This document shows positions 30,270-38,991 of a DNA stretch of 47,781 nt, piece after piece (position 1 is the first letter of the stretch; each line of letters starts with the position of its first letter). The position numbers were made by a program, and so were the translations under genes. Source of the DNA: an uncultured Acetatifactor sp. (lineage in GTDB: Bacteria; Bacillota; Clostridia; Lachnospirales; Lachnospiraceae). The notes below the pieces were generated by a model. That model ran no database searches, was not told the DNA's origin, and saw nothing but the letters and a program-made list of their open reading frames with translations. Location of the stretch: contig CANQOL010000026.1 in assembly GCA_947625475.1 (NCBI GenBank), positions 1-47,781 on the forward strand, in the 5' to 3' direction.

Positions 30270-31436
30270 CTAATAAAAGATATGTCCCCCGATGGGGATC
30301 CCGGTCAAACCCGGTATGGGGGTTCTGAAATACACACAGCCCCCCACATTGGTAACCCCCGACATGGCCTCGTCCGCCGCCCGGTAGCAGCTCTCCGTAG
30401 CCCGGTTGTTGGCCAGGGCCAAGTCCAGCCTGCCGCTCCTGACAGGGGAAAACTGATTTCTCTGGTAAATGACCCCCACCACCGTATCCGGATAGACGCT
30501 GCTGAGCAGCCGGTTGATGACCACGGCTCCCACCGCCAGCTTGCCCTCATAGGGTTCTCCGCCCGCCTCGCAGTAGATCAGGTTCGCCAGCAGATACCGG
30601 TCCCCCTCCTCGAAGACCACCTCCGAGATATCCCTCTTGGCGGCGGCCGCCGCCCTCTGCGCCATGGCGATTTCCTCGGCCAGCTTTTTCTTGAGGGTCT
30701 CCAGATCTTCATCCAGCCTCTGCAGCTCCCGCTCATAGGCGGCAGCCGCCTCCTCCGCTTCGGAGATCTGCCCGGCATATTCCGACATCTTCCTGCTGGT
30801 CTCCTCGATCAGCCCGTCGATCCGCTCCTTCTCCAAACGGGCCTGCTGCTGCAGGTCCTTCAGCTGGGCGTCCTCCTCCTCCAGCCGCGCCTGCTCCGAC
30901 TCGATAAACTCCCTGTTCTCGATAAAGTCGTCCAGCATCCTGTCATTGTACTCCAGGATCCCCTGGATGTAGGTGGCTGCGTTCAGAAGCGCGGAAAAGC
31001 TCCCGGAGCTGACCAGCACATCCAGAATGTTCGGCTCCCCCCGCTCATACATGTACCGCAGGCTCTTCTCCATACTGTCATGCTGGGATGCCTCCTTCTC
31101 CCGGGCCAGCCGCAGGGCCTCCCGGGTATCTGCGATCTCCTGCTCCTTGTCCGAGATCTGTCTCTCCAGGCTGGCCAGATTGTCGCTGACCTGGGTCAGC
31201 TGGGCGTTGAGCTCATCCAGGGTCTTTTTCAGACTGCTCCGCTGCCACTTTAGGCTGTTTATGTTCTCCTGGTTGGCGTCCCTCTCATCTTCAATGGCCT
31301 GCTGCTGCTGCTCGTTCTCCTGGATCTGCTGCCGGGTGGAGCTGCTGGCACAGGAAACAGACGGCAGGCCCAGCCACAGCGCCGCCGCCATCAGCAAAAA
31401 GAGATTCCGCTTTATTGCCCTTTCCCTAAAACCCAT
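30270..31436 (-). CDS. Secreted coiled-coil cell wall hydrolase (PcsB-like N-terminus, SleB-type catalytic domain)
   Basis: The 388-residue protein has a signal peptide (to about 30, with VSCAS). A long Gln/Glu/Lys coiled coil follows (about 33-125 and 165-275). It includes the PcsB-type segment MYERGEPNILDVLVSSGSF. The C-terminus (about 280-388) is a Hydrolase_2 domain as in SleB/CwlJ, with the catalytic Glu in LIYCEAGGEPYEG and AVGAVVINR. It should cut peptidoglycan; whether in spores or in dividing cells is unclear, since PcsB-type coiled coils point to division. It closes the sua5-rpiB-upp run, 22 bp after the deaminase gene. Confidence 0.85.
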   Translation of the reverse strand: MGFRERAIKRNLFLLMAAALWLGLPSVSCASSSTRQQIQENEQQQQAIEDERDANQENINSLKWQRSSLKKTLDELNAQLTQVSDNLASLERQISDKEQEIADTREALRLAREKEASQHDSMEKSLRYMYERGEPNILDVLVSSGSFSALLNAATYIQGILEYNDRMLDDFIENREFIESEQARLEEEDAQLKDLQQQARLEKERIDGLIEETSRKMSEYAGQISEAEEAAAAYERELQRLDEDLETLKKKLAEEIAMAQRAAAAAKRDISEVVFEEGDRYLLANLIYCEAGGEPYEGKLAVGAVVINRLLSSVYPDTVVGVIYQRNQFSPVRSGRLDLALANNRATESCYRAADEAMSGVTNVGGCVYFRTPIPGLTGIPIGGHIFY

Positions 31437-31458
31437 AACAGCCCATCTCCCGGACTTT

Positions 31459-31944
31459 CTACAATTCTATCTCCACACGCCTGCCGGTCCTGCGGTAGGG
31501 GATATACTTCACCTTCGCGGCGTCGAACATCCGCTTGGACGCCACATTGGCGTCCGTCCCCTCGTACTTGTCGCTGTCATAGACCACCGTTTTGATTCCC
31601 GCCTGTATAATCGCCTTGGCGCACTCGTTGCAGGGGAAAAGGGATACATACAGCTTCGTCCCCTCCAGGGAACCTCCCCTGTAATTCAGAATGGCGTTCA
31701 GCTCGCTGTGTGTCACAAAGGGATACTTGGTCTCCAGGGAGCTCCCCTCCCTGGCCCAAGGGAAATCCTCGTCCGAGCAGCCCATGGGAAAGCCGTTGTA
31801 GCCCATGGACAGGATCTTGTTATCCCTGCTCACAATGCAGGAACCCACCTGGCTGCTGGGATCCTTGGAGCGCATCCCTGACAGCTGCGCCACCCCCATA
31901 AAATATTCGTCCCAGCTGATATAATCCTCTCTCTTGCCGCTCAT
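31459..31944 (-). CDS. comEB: dCMP deaminase family protein (ComEB-like)
   Basis: The 161-residue zinc deaminase has HSELNAI (zinc His and catalytic Glu) and FPCNECAKAI (two zinc Cys). It also has the dCMP deaminase opening (SWDEYFMGVAQLSGMRSKDPSSQVG) and the NGFPMGC substrate loop. The reaction is dCMP to dUMP, feeding dTMP synthesis. It is 30 bp behind upp in a unit of pyrimidine-salvage and related genes. Confidence 0.92.
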   Translation of the reverse strand: MSGKREDYISWDEYFMGVAQLSGMRSKDPSSQVGSCIVSRDNKILSMGYNGFPMGCSDEDFPWAREGSSLETKYPFVTHSELNAILNYRGGSLEGTKLYVSLFPCNECAKAIIQAGIKTVVYDSDKYEGTDANVASKRMFDAAKVKYIPYRRTGRRVEIEL

Positions 31945-31974
31945 GCCCTATCCTCTTTTCCCGCTCCCAGACCC

Positions 31975-32604
31975 TTACTTGGTGCCGAAAATGCGGTCTC
32001 CCGCGTCTCCCAGGCCCGGAACAATGTAGCCGTGGTCGTTGAGATGCCCGTCCAGCGCCCCGATATAAAGATCCACATCCGGATGAGCCTCCTGCATCGC
32101 CTTCACACCCTCCGGGGCCGCAATGATACACATAAAATGAATATTCTTACAGCCCTTGTCCTTGAGCATCTGAATGGCCGCCGAGGAGGAGCCTCCCGTG
32201 GCCAGCATGGGATCCACCACAAAAACCTCCCGCTCCGCACAGTCCGCCGGGAGCTTACAGTAATACTCCACCGGCTTTAACGTCTCGGGATCCCGGTACA
32301 GCCCGATATGTCCCACCTTGGCCGTGGGGATCAGATTCAGCATACCGTCCACCATGCCCAGGCCGGCCCGCAGAATAGGCACAACCGCCAGTTTTTTGCC
32401 CTTGAGCTCTCGCGCCTTTGTTTTGCAGATGGGCGTCTCAATCTCCACCTCATCCAGAGGCAGATCCCGGGTTGCCTCATAGCAGATCAGCATGGCTATC
32501 TCGCCGATGGTCTGCCGGAAATCCTTGGTTCCCGTCTCCTTTCTGCGGATCAGTCCGATCTTGTGCTCGATCAGCGGGTGATCCATTACCACTACCTTTG
32601 ACAT
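31975..32604 (-). CDS. upp: Uracil phosphoribosyltransferase
   Basis: The start at 32604 ([10 protein letters not shown]), preceded by AAAGGAGG, gives 209 residues, the normal UPRT size. The enzyme makes UMP from uracil and PRPP. Motifs seen are [15 protein letters not shown] [13 protein letters not shown], the PRPP loop [12 protein letters not shown], and the uracil-binding end [18 protein letters not shown] long in-frame extension upstream overlaps rpiB and is not part of the gene. Confidence 0.97.
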   Translation of the reverse strand: MSKVVVMDHPLIEHKIGLIRRKETGTKDFRQTIGEIAMLICYEATRDLPLDEVEIETPICKTKARELKGKKLAVVPILRAGLGMVDGMLNLIPTAKVGHIGLYRDPETLKPVEYYCKLPADCAEREVFVVDPMLATGGSSSAAIQMLKDKGCKNIHFMCIIAAPEGVKAMQEAHPDVDLYIGALDGHLNDHGYIVPGLGDAGDRIFGTK

Positions 32605-32648
32605 AGTATTTCCTCCTTTGCCTGCGCCTGTTTCCGGCGCCTTATGCT

Positions 32649-33080
32649 CTAATCCTCGATCTGCCCCACTCTTCTGCAGTGCTTCTCCTCGCCGGAAAAG
32701 GGGGTGTCCAAAAAGGTATCCACGATCTCCAGGGCCAGGTTGTCTCCCAAAATGCCTCCCCCCATGGCAAGCACGTTGGCGTCGTTGTGGAGCCTGGTCA
32801 TCCTGGCAGAGAACGTGTCCGCGCACAGAGCGCAGCGGATCCCCTTCACCTTGTTGGCCGTGATGCTGATGCCGATACCGGTGGTGCAGATGACAATCCC
32901 CCTGTCGCAGGCTCCCTCCGCCACAGCATGGGCCACCTTTTTCCCATAGACAGGATAATCGCAGGATGCCTTGCTGTCACATCCCATATCCACGCAGGGG
33001 ATCTTTCTCTCCTCCAGATGCTTTTTTACCTTTTCCTTCAGGTCATAACCGCCGTGGTCGCTTCCGATCGCCACTGTCAT
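32649..33080 (-). CDS. rpiB: Ribose-5-phosphate isomerase B
   Basis: With the start at 33080 ([11 protein letters not shown]), after GGGAGGAA, the protein has 143 residues as usual. RpiB interconverts ribose-5-phosphate and ribulose-5-phosphate. Conserved parts are [20 protein letters not shown], the catalytic region CTTGIGISI with its Cys, and [13 protein letters not shown]. Synteny with sua5 and upp matches Bacillus. Confidence 0.96.
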   Translation of the reverse strand: MTVAIGSDHGGYDLKEKVKKHLEERKIPCVDMGCDSKASCDYPVYGKKVAHAVAEGACDRGIVICTTGIGISITANKVKGIRCALCADTFSARMTRLHNDANVLAMGGGILGDNLALEIVDTFLDTPFSGEEKHCRRVGQIED

Positions 33081-33123
33081 ATCGCGTTCCTCCCTCTTCC
33101 GATTGATTTTAACTCTTTCCTGC

Positions 33124-34305
33124 TCACACCGTGACAACACGGTGCCCCGCCGCCTTCAGCAGACGGTTCATGATGGCCTGTCCGAATCCGCCGCCCTCAA
33201 AGAATTCGGAGAAGATGATCTCCACATTTTCCTCGTCGAATTCCCGCAGGATCCGGTACAGGTTTCTAGCAATGGATGCCTCCTCCCCACGGCTGCCGGC
33301 GCACTTTACCGCGTCCGCCCGATAGCGCTCCCGGCTCTCCCTGGCGGCGATCACTCCCACCTTCTTCCCTCTGGCCGCCCATTCGGCGGACCGGGCATTG
33401 ATGTAGGCCGCGACCTTTTCCGCCTCCCCGGCAACCACGGTGAGCTCCCCCCTGGGGGCATAATGCCGGTACTTCATTCCCGGCGCCCGTGGCGCCAGCG
33501 CCTGTGGCTCCAATTCCTGAAAAGCACGCTTCTGCCGCGCTGCGCTCTCCGATGCCAGGATCCCAGGATCCGGGCCCTCCGGCATGCCGCCGGACGCCGG
33601 GATGCCTCCCCCCGGGCTGTCCTCTTCCGGAAGCGCTTCTGCCGTCGCCAGGGCAGCGGCAGGATCCACCTCCACCTGCCCCAGCACACTCTCCAGCATC
33701 TCCCGGGTGATATAGCCGGGCCGCAGGATCTGGGGAGGATCCACCGTCAGATCCACGATGGTGGACTCCAGACCGATCCCCACCGGCCCCCCGTCGATGA
33801 TCATATCGATCCGCCCCCCCAGGTCCTCCGCCACATGCTTTGCCAGGGTAGGGCTCGGTCTGCCGGACTGATTGGCGCTGGGCGCCGCCACATAGCCGCC
33901 CCCGTACCTGATCAGCCCCAGGGCCGCCGGGTGCGAGGGCATGCGCACCGCCACCGTGTCAAGGCCGCCGGTCGTCTCATAGGGAACCAGAGGGGACTTT
34001 GGCAGAATCATGGTGAGCGGCCCCGGCCAAAAGTTTTCCGCCAGCTTAAGGGCCTGGGAGGGGACCCGGGTCACCAGCCTGTCCAAATCCTGAAGCCCTG
34101 CAATGTGGACGATCAGGGGGTTGTCCGAGGGCCTCCCCTTCGCCGCATATATTTTGCGGGAGGATTCCCTGTTCAGGGCATCCCCCCCCAGGCCGTAGAC
34201 CGTCTCGGTAGGGAATGCCACCAATCCGCCGGATTTCAGGATCTCCCCCGCCTCCCGCAGCAGCTCCTCCTCCCCCTCCCGATAGGTAATGATCTTCGTC
34301 TCCAT
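33124..34305 (-). CDS. ywlC: Threonylcarbamoyl-AMP synthase (Sua5/YwlC)
   Basis: The 393-residue protein has the YrdC/TsaC domain (about 1-205), including KSGGLVAFPTETVYGLGGDA, KGRPSDNPLIVHI and SANQSGRPSPT. A C-terminal Sua5 domain follows, introduced by PGMKYRHYAP. It makes threonylcarbamoyl-AMP for the t6A modification of tRNAs reading ANN codons. The linker between the domains (about 215-265) is long and low-complexity, making the protein longer than the usual 340-350 residues. Confidence 0.94.
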   Translation of the reverse strand: METKIITYREGEEELLREAGEILKSGGLVAFPTETVYGLGGDALNRESSRKIYAAKGRPSDNPLIVHIAGLQDLDRLVTRVPSQALKLAENFWPGPLTMILPKSPLVPYETTGGLDTVAVRMPSHPAALGLIRYGGGYVAAPSANQSGRPSPTLAKHVAEDLGGRIDMIIDGGPVGIGLESTIVDLTVDPPQILRPGYITREMLESVLGQVEVDPAAALATAEALPEEDSPGGGIPASGGMPEGPDPGILASESAARQKRAFQELEPQALAPRAPGMKYRHYAPRGELTVVAGEAEKVAAYINARSAEWAARGKKVGVIAARESRERYRADAVKCAGSRGEEASIARNLYRILREFDEENVEIIFSEFFEGGGFGQAIMNRLLKAAGHRVVTV

Positions 34306-34339
34306 GCCGTCTCCATTCCTGTCCGTCTTTCAGTATGAT

Positions 34340-34368
34340 AGTATATCACACTTTTTCCCCTCTGAAAA
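34340..34368 (-). promoter_or_regulatory. Candidate sigma-A promoter for sua5-rpiB-upp-comEB-sleB-like
   Basis: TTTTCA (34368-34363), 17 bp, then TATACT (34345-34340), on the minus strand, 35 bp before the sua5 start. The -35 box is only 4/6 of consensus. Confidence 0.5.
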
Positions 34369-34434
34369 GGGAAAAGTACGGCCCCATCCCCCTGCCCCCG
34401 AAAGCCGGCAGAGGGCGGGACGCGGCGGCGCCCT

Positions 34435-35172
34435 TCAGCGGGCGGCGCTGCTCTCCCCATTCAGATACTGCAGGACTCCCATATGTATGGCCCAGGCCAG
34501 CCGGTCCTGGTACTCCTGTGAGCAGAGCTTTTCGGCTTCCTCCCGGTTGGAGAGGAACCCGCACTCCACGATCACAATGGGGGTGGAGGTCTTCTTTAGC
34601 AGATAATAGCTGGAATTTTCCTTGATCTGCCTCTTGTTGCCCGGATCCGTCCTCTCCACCAGCTGCTCCTGAAGCCGGGCGGCCAGCTTTTTGCCCTCTG
34701 TGCTTCCCGTGTAGTAAAACACCTGGGCCCCATGAACATATTCCTCCGGATAGCTGTTCTGATGAATGCTCACCGTCACCAGGGGGGCCGACTCCTGGAT
34801 CAGGGCCACCCGGCGCTTCATATCCTGAACCTTCTTGTTGGATGAGGATGCGTCGTAAAGGCCGTCATCCTCCTGCCGGGTCATCACCACCCGGACATCG
34901 CTGGCCTCCAGATAGTATTTCACCCGCTGGGCGATGGCGAGATTCAGATCCTTCTCCAGGGTTCCCTGGACCCCCACCTTGCCCGGGTCAATCCCGCCAT
35001 GGCCCGCGTCAATCACCACACAGGGGCCGCCTCCCTCCGCTTTGGAGCCCGCGCCCAAGGCAGGAAAAGAGGCGGTCACATACGCTGCCGCCTCTCCCGC
35101 TACATACAGCATGGCACATATGAGCAGTACTCCCAGGGTCAGGGAGACCGCATGCTGACGTCTCTCACTCAT
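34435..35172 (-). CDS. cwlD: N-acetylmuramoyl-L-alanine amidase, CwlD-like
   Basis: The 245-residue protein has an N-terminal membrane/signal segment (9-31) and one Amidase_3 domain. The zinc ligands are recognisable as H58 (DAGHGG), E73 (TLEKD) and H137 (SIHQNS), with the catalytic Glu203 in VECGFLSN. Size, single-domain layout and a spore-former host fit CwlD, which starts muramic-delta-lactam formation in spore cortex. A vegetative amidase is possible. CATATATT about 65 bp upstream could be part of a sporulation promoter but is not firm. Confidence 0.8.
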   Translation of the reverse strand: MSERRQHAVSLTLGVLLICAMLYVAGEAAAYVTASFPALGAGSKAEGGGPCVVIDAGHGGIDPGKVGVQGTLEKDLNLAIAQRVKYYLEASDVRVVMTRQEDDGLYDASSSNKKVQDMKRRVALIQESAPLVTVSIHQNSYPEEYVHGAQVFYYTGSTEGKKLAARLQEQLVERTDPGNKRQIKENSSYYLLKKTSTPIVIVECGFLSNREEAEKLCSQEYQDRLAWAIHMGVLQYLNGESSAAR

Positions 35173-35300
35173 ATCCGTTCTCCCGGAGAGCGCTCTCAGA
35201 AGGCCCTCTCCGCTTCCGGTTTCTTACTCTAATATATGGCGGGCTCTCCCCCTTCATTCATCCCTTTGAAAAGGCGCCTGCTTTCACCCTCCAAAGCTCT

Positions 35301-37001
35301 TTACGAATTCACATAGGCGCTTATCAGTTCCCAGGCAGCCGGAGTGCCGAAACTGATCTGCCACACCGCCACTCCCGCGATCTCCTTCGCCCGCATCACG
35401 TTCAGCTTCACCGCAATGGACTCCTCCGTCTCCGCCCAGAGCTGATAGTGTACGCTCCCGTCCTGCCAGTCCACATAGCTTTGAGCCGTCTCCTCGTCCC
35501 AAACTGCCTCCGCGCCGATCCGCTCCAGGAATCCGGCCGTGTTTGCCAGAGTCAGATATTCATCCGTCACATTGGCTCCCTCCGTCTTCCACACAATGCT
35601 GTAGAAGGGGATCGCATTGATCACCTTCTCCTTCGGCACCTGCTCCAGCGTCTTATCAATCCCGCTGCTCACATAGCCGATGCTGGCGACGCTCCCCGGG
35701 CTGCCGCTGCCGTGCCAGTGCTCGTCATAGCCCATGATAATCACATAATCCGCCACCTTCCCCTGCACATCCCGGCGGTAATATTCGTTGTAGCCAAAGG
35801 GGACATAGTTGTCTATAGAGAGCACCAGCCCGTTCTTTCTGCAGGCGACGGACAGCTCCCGGATAAACTGAGCGAAATGCTCCCCGCTGTCCACGCTCAC
35901 ATGTTCAAAGTCCACGTTGATCCCATCCAGTCCCAGGCCCAGAGCCTCCTGGGTCAGCCCCTCCACCAGGCGGGTACGCCGGGCGGTAGAGGAAAGCACC
36001 CGATAGACATCCACAGCCTGGGTATTGTGATTCAGGCTGTAGTTGAAATCGTCCACCACACCCCAGACCTCCAATCCCAGCCCGTGGGCTCTCTCCACAT
36101 AGGAGACCGCGCCAAAGCTCTCAAAGTCCCCCTCATCATCGCTCAGGCTGAACCAAGTGGGCGCAATCACATTCATCCCCATCGTTCCCGCCGCCATGGC
36201 ATCCAGGGTATCATTCCCTGCTATGCCGGCAATGGAGTGAAAGCCCAGGCTGACCTTCCCCTCCCGGGGGACAGTCGTATACTCCGGCTCCGCATAGGAG
36301 GTCACCGGCGTCTCCTCCACCCTGGTCTCCTCCGTCAACAGCTTGTTCTCCACATAGCCGATATAAGCGTCCTCGGTCTTCACCTTGCTCCAGGTCTCCA
36401 TCCGCTCCAGGATCTCCACCCTGTCTCCCCGGGCCACATCGCAGAGAATGGGGCTCTTGATCCCTCCCCGCTCCCGAACGGCGCTGTCCTTGGTCAAAGC
36501 GGCCTCCTGCCGGCTGCCCCACTGGTTGTACACCTGCACATGGAGCGGAAAATATTCCAGGGACAGATTGGTGTATCGGCTCACATAGTCCGCCGCCACA
36601 TAAATCTGCTCCCCCTGGGAAAAGGCGGCCACATAGCCCAGCTCTCCGGAAACGCCGTCCACCTCCTCTGCGGTGGAGCCCAATGCGGTCTTCCTGATCT
36701 GCGTGGGAGTCGTATACAAGAGCAGCCCCTCCGATACGTCCGCATAGAAGACGTCGTTGAAATATTTGTGCACCGTATCCAGATCAAAATATACTCTTTC
36801 ATCCCTCAACAGCGCCTTTTCCGGGAGCATCTCATCCTGAAGGATAATCGCCAGCTCATCTCCCTGCACCTGAAAGTATGCCTCCAGGTCCGCCCTCTCC
36901 TTGGAATAGGAATATTTTTCCTGCAGATACTTGCCTACGGTGACTCCCCCTATCAGAAGAATCAAAAACAGCGCCACCAAAAAGGGAATCAATTTTTTCA
37001 T
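35301..37001 (-). CDS. Membrane-anchored GH18 family glycosidase, SleL/YaaH-like catalytic domain
   Basis: The 566-residue protein has an N-terminal anchor (4-22), a region like copper-amine-oxidase N-terminal domains (about 45-160), an SH3-like domain (about 170-225) and a GH18 barrel (about 250-560). The active-site strand is DGINVDFE (359-366) with catalytic Glu366; the Asn in place of the third Asp is the usual state in SleL/YaaH-type spore N-acetylglucosaminidases. It probably cleaves peptidoglycan glycan strands outside the membrane. It is a single gene under its own promoter, 128 bp ahead of the amidase. Confidence 0.87.
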   Translation of the reverse strand: MKKLIPFLVALFLILLIGGVTVGKYLQEKYSYSKERADLEAYFQVQGDELAIILQDEMLPEKALLRDERVYFDLDTVHKYFNDVFYADVSEGLLLYTTPTQIRKTALGSTAEEVDGVSGELGYVAAFSQGEQIYVAADYVSRYTNLSLEYFPLHVQVYNQWGSRQEAALTKDSAVRERGGIKSPILCDVARGDRVEILERMETWSKVKTEDAYIGYVENKLLTEETRVEETPVTSYAEPEYTTVPREGKVSLGFHSIAGIAGNDTLDAMAAGTMGMNVIAPTWFSLSDDEGDFESFGAVSYVERAHGLGLEVWGVVDDFNYSLNHNTQAVDVYRVLSSTARRTRLVEGLTQEALGLGLDGINVDFEHVSVDSGEHFAQFIRELSVACRKNGLVLSIDNYVPFGYNEYYRRDVQGKVADYVIIMGYDEHWHGSGSPGSVASIGYVSSGIDKTLEQVPKEKVINAIPFYSIVWKTEGANVTDEYLTLANTAGFLERIGAEAVWDEETAQSYVDWQDGSVHYQLWAETEESIAVKLNVMRAKEIAGVAVWQISFGTPAAWELISAYVNS

Positions 37002-37076
37002 GCTCAGTTCCTCACTCTTTCTGCTGATCGTACGAAAGGCGCCGCGGCCAAAGCGGACGGCGCGTACAGGCGGGAG

Positions 37077-37114
37077 GGAGAACCGGCGCCGCGCGAAGCG
37101 GTTCCCGGTTCTCC
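37077..37114 (-). other. GC-rich hairpin in the GH18 gene leader
   Basis: GGAGAACCGG (37077-37086) and CCGGTTCTCC (37105-37114) form a perfect 10 bp stem with further inner pairing (CCGC/GCGG). It lies at the start of the predicted 5' leader. No T tract follows. Confidence 0.5.
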
Positions 37115-37129
37115 GGCTTCCTCCTTCTG

Positions 37130-37158
37130 ATTATAACAAACTATTCCATGACAGTCAT
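37130..37158 (-). promoter_or_regulatory. Candidate promoter of the GH18 gene
   Basis: ATGACT (37158-37153), 17 bp, then TATAAT (37135-37130), on the minus strand. Confidence 0.5.
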
Positions 37159-37268
37159 TAAGAATTTGACAAAATGAAGCAGATTATTCTCAGCATGTCA
37201 ACATGAGAGGCATTCCTGTCTGCTGTTTCCGATCCGCTTCACTCCAGGGGACATTGACCAATGGCTTA

Positions 37269-37490
37269 TCACAGGTAGATCCTGTCAAATCTGACTTCCT
37301 TTAAGCCCCCTTTTTCGTTCAGTACATAATCCGGCATGTAGACTGTCTGTTCCTGCACACAGCGCAGGGCAACCTCCTCAGGCGAGGCCGGTTCGTCATC
37401 CACGAATATCAGCACACCCTTTTCCTGCACCTGCTCCATCTGCAGCCTGACGCTGTCTCGGATCTGCTGTATATCTTGTTCTTCGTTCAT
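37269..37490 (-). CDS. Uncharacterised 73-residue protein
   Basis: A strong GGAGGATGAC precedes the ATG. The protein is acidic and soluble. It has an N-terminal helix (MNEEQDIQQIRDSVRLQMEQ), a short beta segment (GVLIFVDDEP) and a C-terminal half with YMPDYVLNEKGGLKEVRFDRIYL. There are no membrane segments or cysteine motifs beyond one Cys. It appears to be transcribed alone. I do not recognise a family. Confidence 0.65.
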   Translation of the reverse strand: MNEEQDIQQIRDSVRLQMEQVQEKGVLIFVDDEPASPEEVALRCVQEQTVYMPDYVLNEKGGLKEVRFDRIYL

Positions 37491-37523
37491 GTCATCCTCC
37501 TTCCGACATGCCGCGCGACCAAA

Positions 37524-37552
37524 AGTATATGTGATATATTATCGTCTGGCAT
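37524..37552 (-). promoter_or_regulatory. Candidate promoter of the 73-residue gene
   Basis: ATGCCA (37552-37547), 17 bp, then TATACT (37529-37524), on the minus strand. It makes the upstream RNA at 37730-37872 a separate transcript. Confidence 0.45.
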
Positions 37553-37729
37553 ATCTTTTGTATTTTTGGATATGAATGGAATAGAATGTGAGAGAGCCTC
37601 CGACAGTACAATAAAAAAATGAATTGTAATGTGATTTTTTCAATAATTGGGGAAAAATATTTTACCGAGCAAGCCCATACCAATAGCTTGTAAGACATCC
37701 CATCTATAGCAAAAAGATAAAACCATCAT

Positions 37730-37872
37730 ACTATAAATAAAAAGGATGAAGGGAACGAAACGTTCCGAGTTCTTCAGAATAAACAGCCTCCCGCCCTGCG
37801 GCAGGCAGCTGTCAGAGAAGATATTTTGACTGTCAGCCTCCTTCCTGTACGGATTATCGGAGGCACCTCTTA
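37730..37872 (-). ncRNA. Candidate small structured RNA of about 140 nt
   Basis: A near-consensus promoter drives minus-strand transcription from about 37872. The RNA has no credible reading frame. It can form a hairpin near its 5' end (GCCTCC/GGAGGC, 37864-37859 and 37840-37835), a 12 bp hairpin with a GCAG loop and one mismatch (37811-37784), and a terminal GGAACG-TTT-CGTTCC hairpin (37766-37752) with T-rich sequence 9 nt later. The 5' GCCTCC can also pair with the GGAGGC of the 12 bp hairpin, so two folds compete. It is not a 6S, SRP or known riboswitch motif that I recognise. Confidence 0.45.
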
Positions 37873-37878
37873 GGAAAT

Positions 37879-37907
37879 ATTATATACGATATGGGTTGAT
37901 TTGGCAA
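37879..37907 (-). promoter_or_regulatory. Sigma-A promoter of the candidate small RNA
   Basis: TTGCCA (37907-37902), 17 bp, then TATAAT (37884-37879), on the minus strand, pointing into a stretch with no gene for almost 400 bp. The rest of 37491-38087 is AT-rich and shows only the flanking promoters. Confidence 0.75.
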
Positions 37908-37956
37908 GTAAAAGAATGGAAAAATTATAAAATTTCTTTAAATTTGCTCATCGCTA

Positions 37957-37985
37957 TTGACGTAAAACCCTTTGAAGTATATGAT
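37957..37985 (+). promoter_or_regulatory. Sigma-A promoter of mecA
   Basis: TTGACG (37957-37962), 17 bp, then TATGAT (37980-37985). The start point near 37992 gives a leader of about 95 nt. Confidence 0.7.
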
Positions 37986-38007
37986 AACTAAGCAGAAAAG
38001 GCTTAAT

Positions 38008-38068
38008 CCCGCAGGTACGGCAGGGTTTCACTGCCCGGGACAGCAAAATACAGCGGCTGCATATGCAG
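38008..38068 (+). other. Structured mecA leader
   Basis: CCCG and GGCAG pair with CTGCC and CGGG (38008-38039), leaving a 7-nt one-sided bulge (CAGGTAC) and a GGTTTCA loop. The perfect palindrome CTGCATATGCAG follows (38057-38068), just before the ribosome site. This could be a control element; no known class was recognised. Confidence 0.4.
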
Positions 38069-38087
38069 TTACGGAAAGGACAGGAAA

Positions 38088-38867
38088 ATGAAGATAGAAA
38101 AAGTAAATGAAAATCAAATTCGTTGTACCCTCACCAAAGACGACCTGGCCAGCCGCGAACTCAAGATCAGTGAATTGGCTTACGGAACGGAAAAGGCGAA
38201 AAGCCTCTTCCGGGACATGATGCAGCAGGCCAACTATGAATTCGGCTTTGAGGCGGAGGATATTCCCCTTATGATAGAAGCGATTCCCATGAACGCGGAG
38301 TGCATTGTCCTCATTATCACCAAGGTAGAGGATCCGGAGGAGCTGGACACCCGCTTTTCCCGTTTTGCCCCCTCGGTTCATGAGGATGAGGAATACGAGG
38401 ATGATGACCCTTTGGATGACGATGACCCAGAGGTGCTGGATCTGTTCCGCCAGCTGGACAGCAGCGCGGACGCTCAGACGGCTTCCCCGTCCGTTCCCCA
38501 GCCCTTCTCCGCCCTGCCCGCCTCTCAGGTTCCCCTGGCGGCAAAGGGGGAACGGGCGCAGCCTCTCCTGCGGCTGTTCTTCTTTGACTCCATGCGGCCT
38601 CTGCTCACTCTCTCGGCCTTCATCGGGGACGCCTTTGAGGGGGAGAGCAGTCTTTACAAGGACGCCGCCGAAAACCGCTATTACCTGCTGCTGACCCAGC
38701 GGGACGGGGACGCCGCCGGCTTTAACCGGATCTGCAACACAATCTCCGAGTACGGCGCCTTCCGAAAAGTTCTTCCCACCACTCCCTCCTACCTGGAGGA
38801 ACACTACGAGAAGATCCTGCCCGGCAGCGCACTGGGGATTCTCTCCCGGATCAACCGCGAAAAATAA
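38088..38867 (+). CDS. mecA: MecA-type ClpC adaptor protein
   Basis: The 259-residue protein has the MecA layout. The N-terminal substrate-binding domain is MKIEKVNENQIRCTLTKDDL, then LFRDMMQQANYEFGFEAED. A long acidic linker follows (about 98-125, many Asp/Glu). The C-terminal ClpC-binding domain (about 160-259) has LLRLFFFDSMRPLLTLS and YYLLLTQ. MecA delivers substrates to the ClpCP protease and helps assemble the ClpC ring. AAAGGACAGG lies before the ATG. It is a single-gene unit. Confidence 0.9.
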   Translation: MKIEKVNENQIRCTLTKDDLASRELKISELAYGTEKAKSLFRDMMQQANYEFGFEAEDIPLMIEAIPMNAECIVLIITKVEDPEELDTRFSRFAPSVHEDEEYEDDDPLDDDDPEVLDLFRQLDSSADAQTASPSVPQPFSALPASQVPLAAKGERAQPLLRLFFFDSMRPLLTLSAFIGDAFEGESSLYKDAAENRYYLLLTQRDGDAAGFNRICNTISEYGAFRKVLPTTPSYLEEHYEKILPGSALGILSRINREK

Positions 38868-38902
38868 GATCCGCTCACGGATCTTTCAGCTTTGCAGAAA
38901 TA

Positions 38903-38936
38903 ATGCCCGTATTGGCCGCTCTGTCAATACGGGCAT
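38903..38936. terminator. Shared terminator hairpin between mecA and the DUF1858 gene
   Basis: ATGCCCGTATTG and CAATACGGGCAT form a perfect 12 bp stem around a 10-nt loop between the two convergent genes. T tracts are poor on both sides. A second 8 bp hairpin (AAGATCCG/CGGATCTT, 38866-38885) overlaps the mecA stop and is followed by TC. Confidence 0.6.
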
Positions 38937-38991
38937 CTCCATTATGAGGGACAGCAAGACATCTGTCATCTATGATACATCCGGCCCATCC

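Noticed and set aside
34360..34378. Hairpin CTTTTCCC...GGGGAAAAAG as terminator of the amidase gene
   Set aside because: No T tract follows on the relevant strand, and the segment contains the -35 region of the sua5 promoter.
35448..37130. Open frame of 560 codons opposite the GH18 gene
   Set aside because: Antisense shadow; the minus-strand frame has a clear active site and ribosome site.
37492..37698. A 68-codon minus-strand frame upstream of the 73-residue gene
   Set aside because: It overlaps the 73-residue gene's promoter, lies in AT-rich spacer DNA, has no ribosome site and has a random-looking hydrophobic composition.
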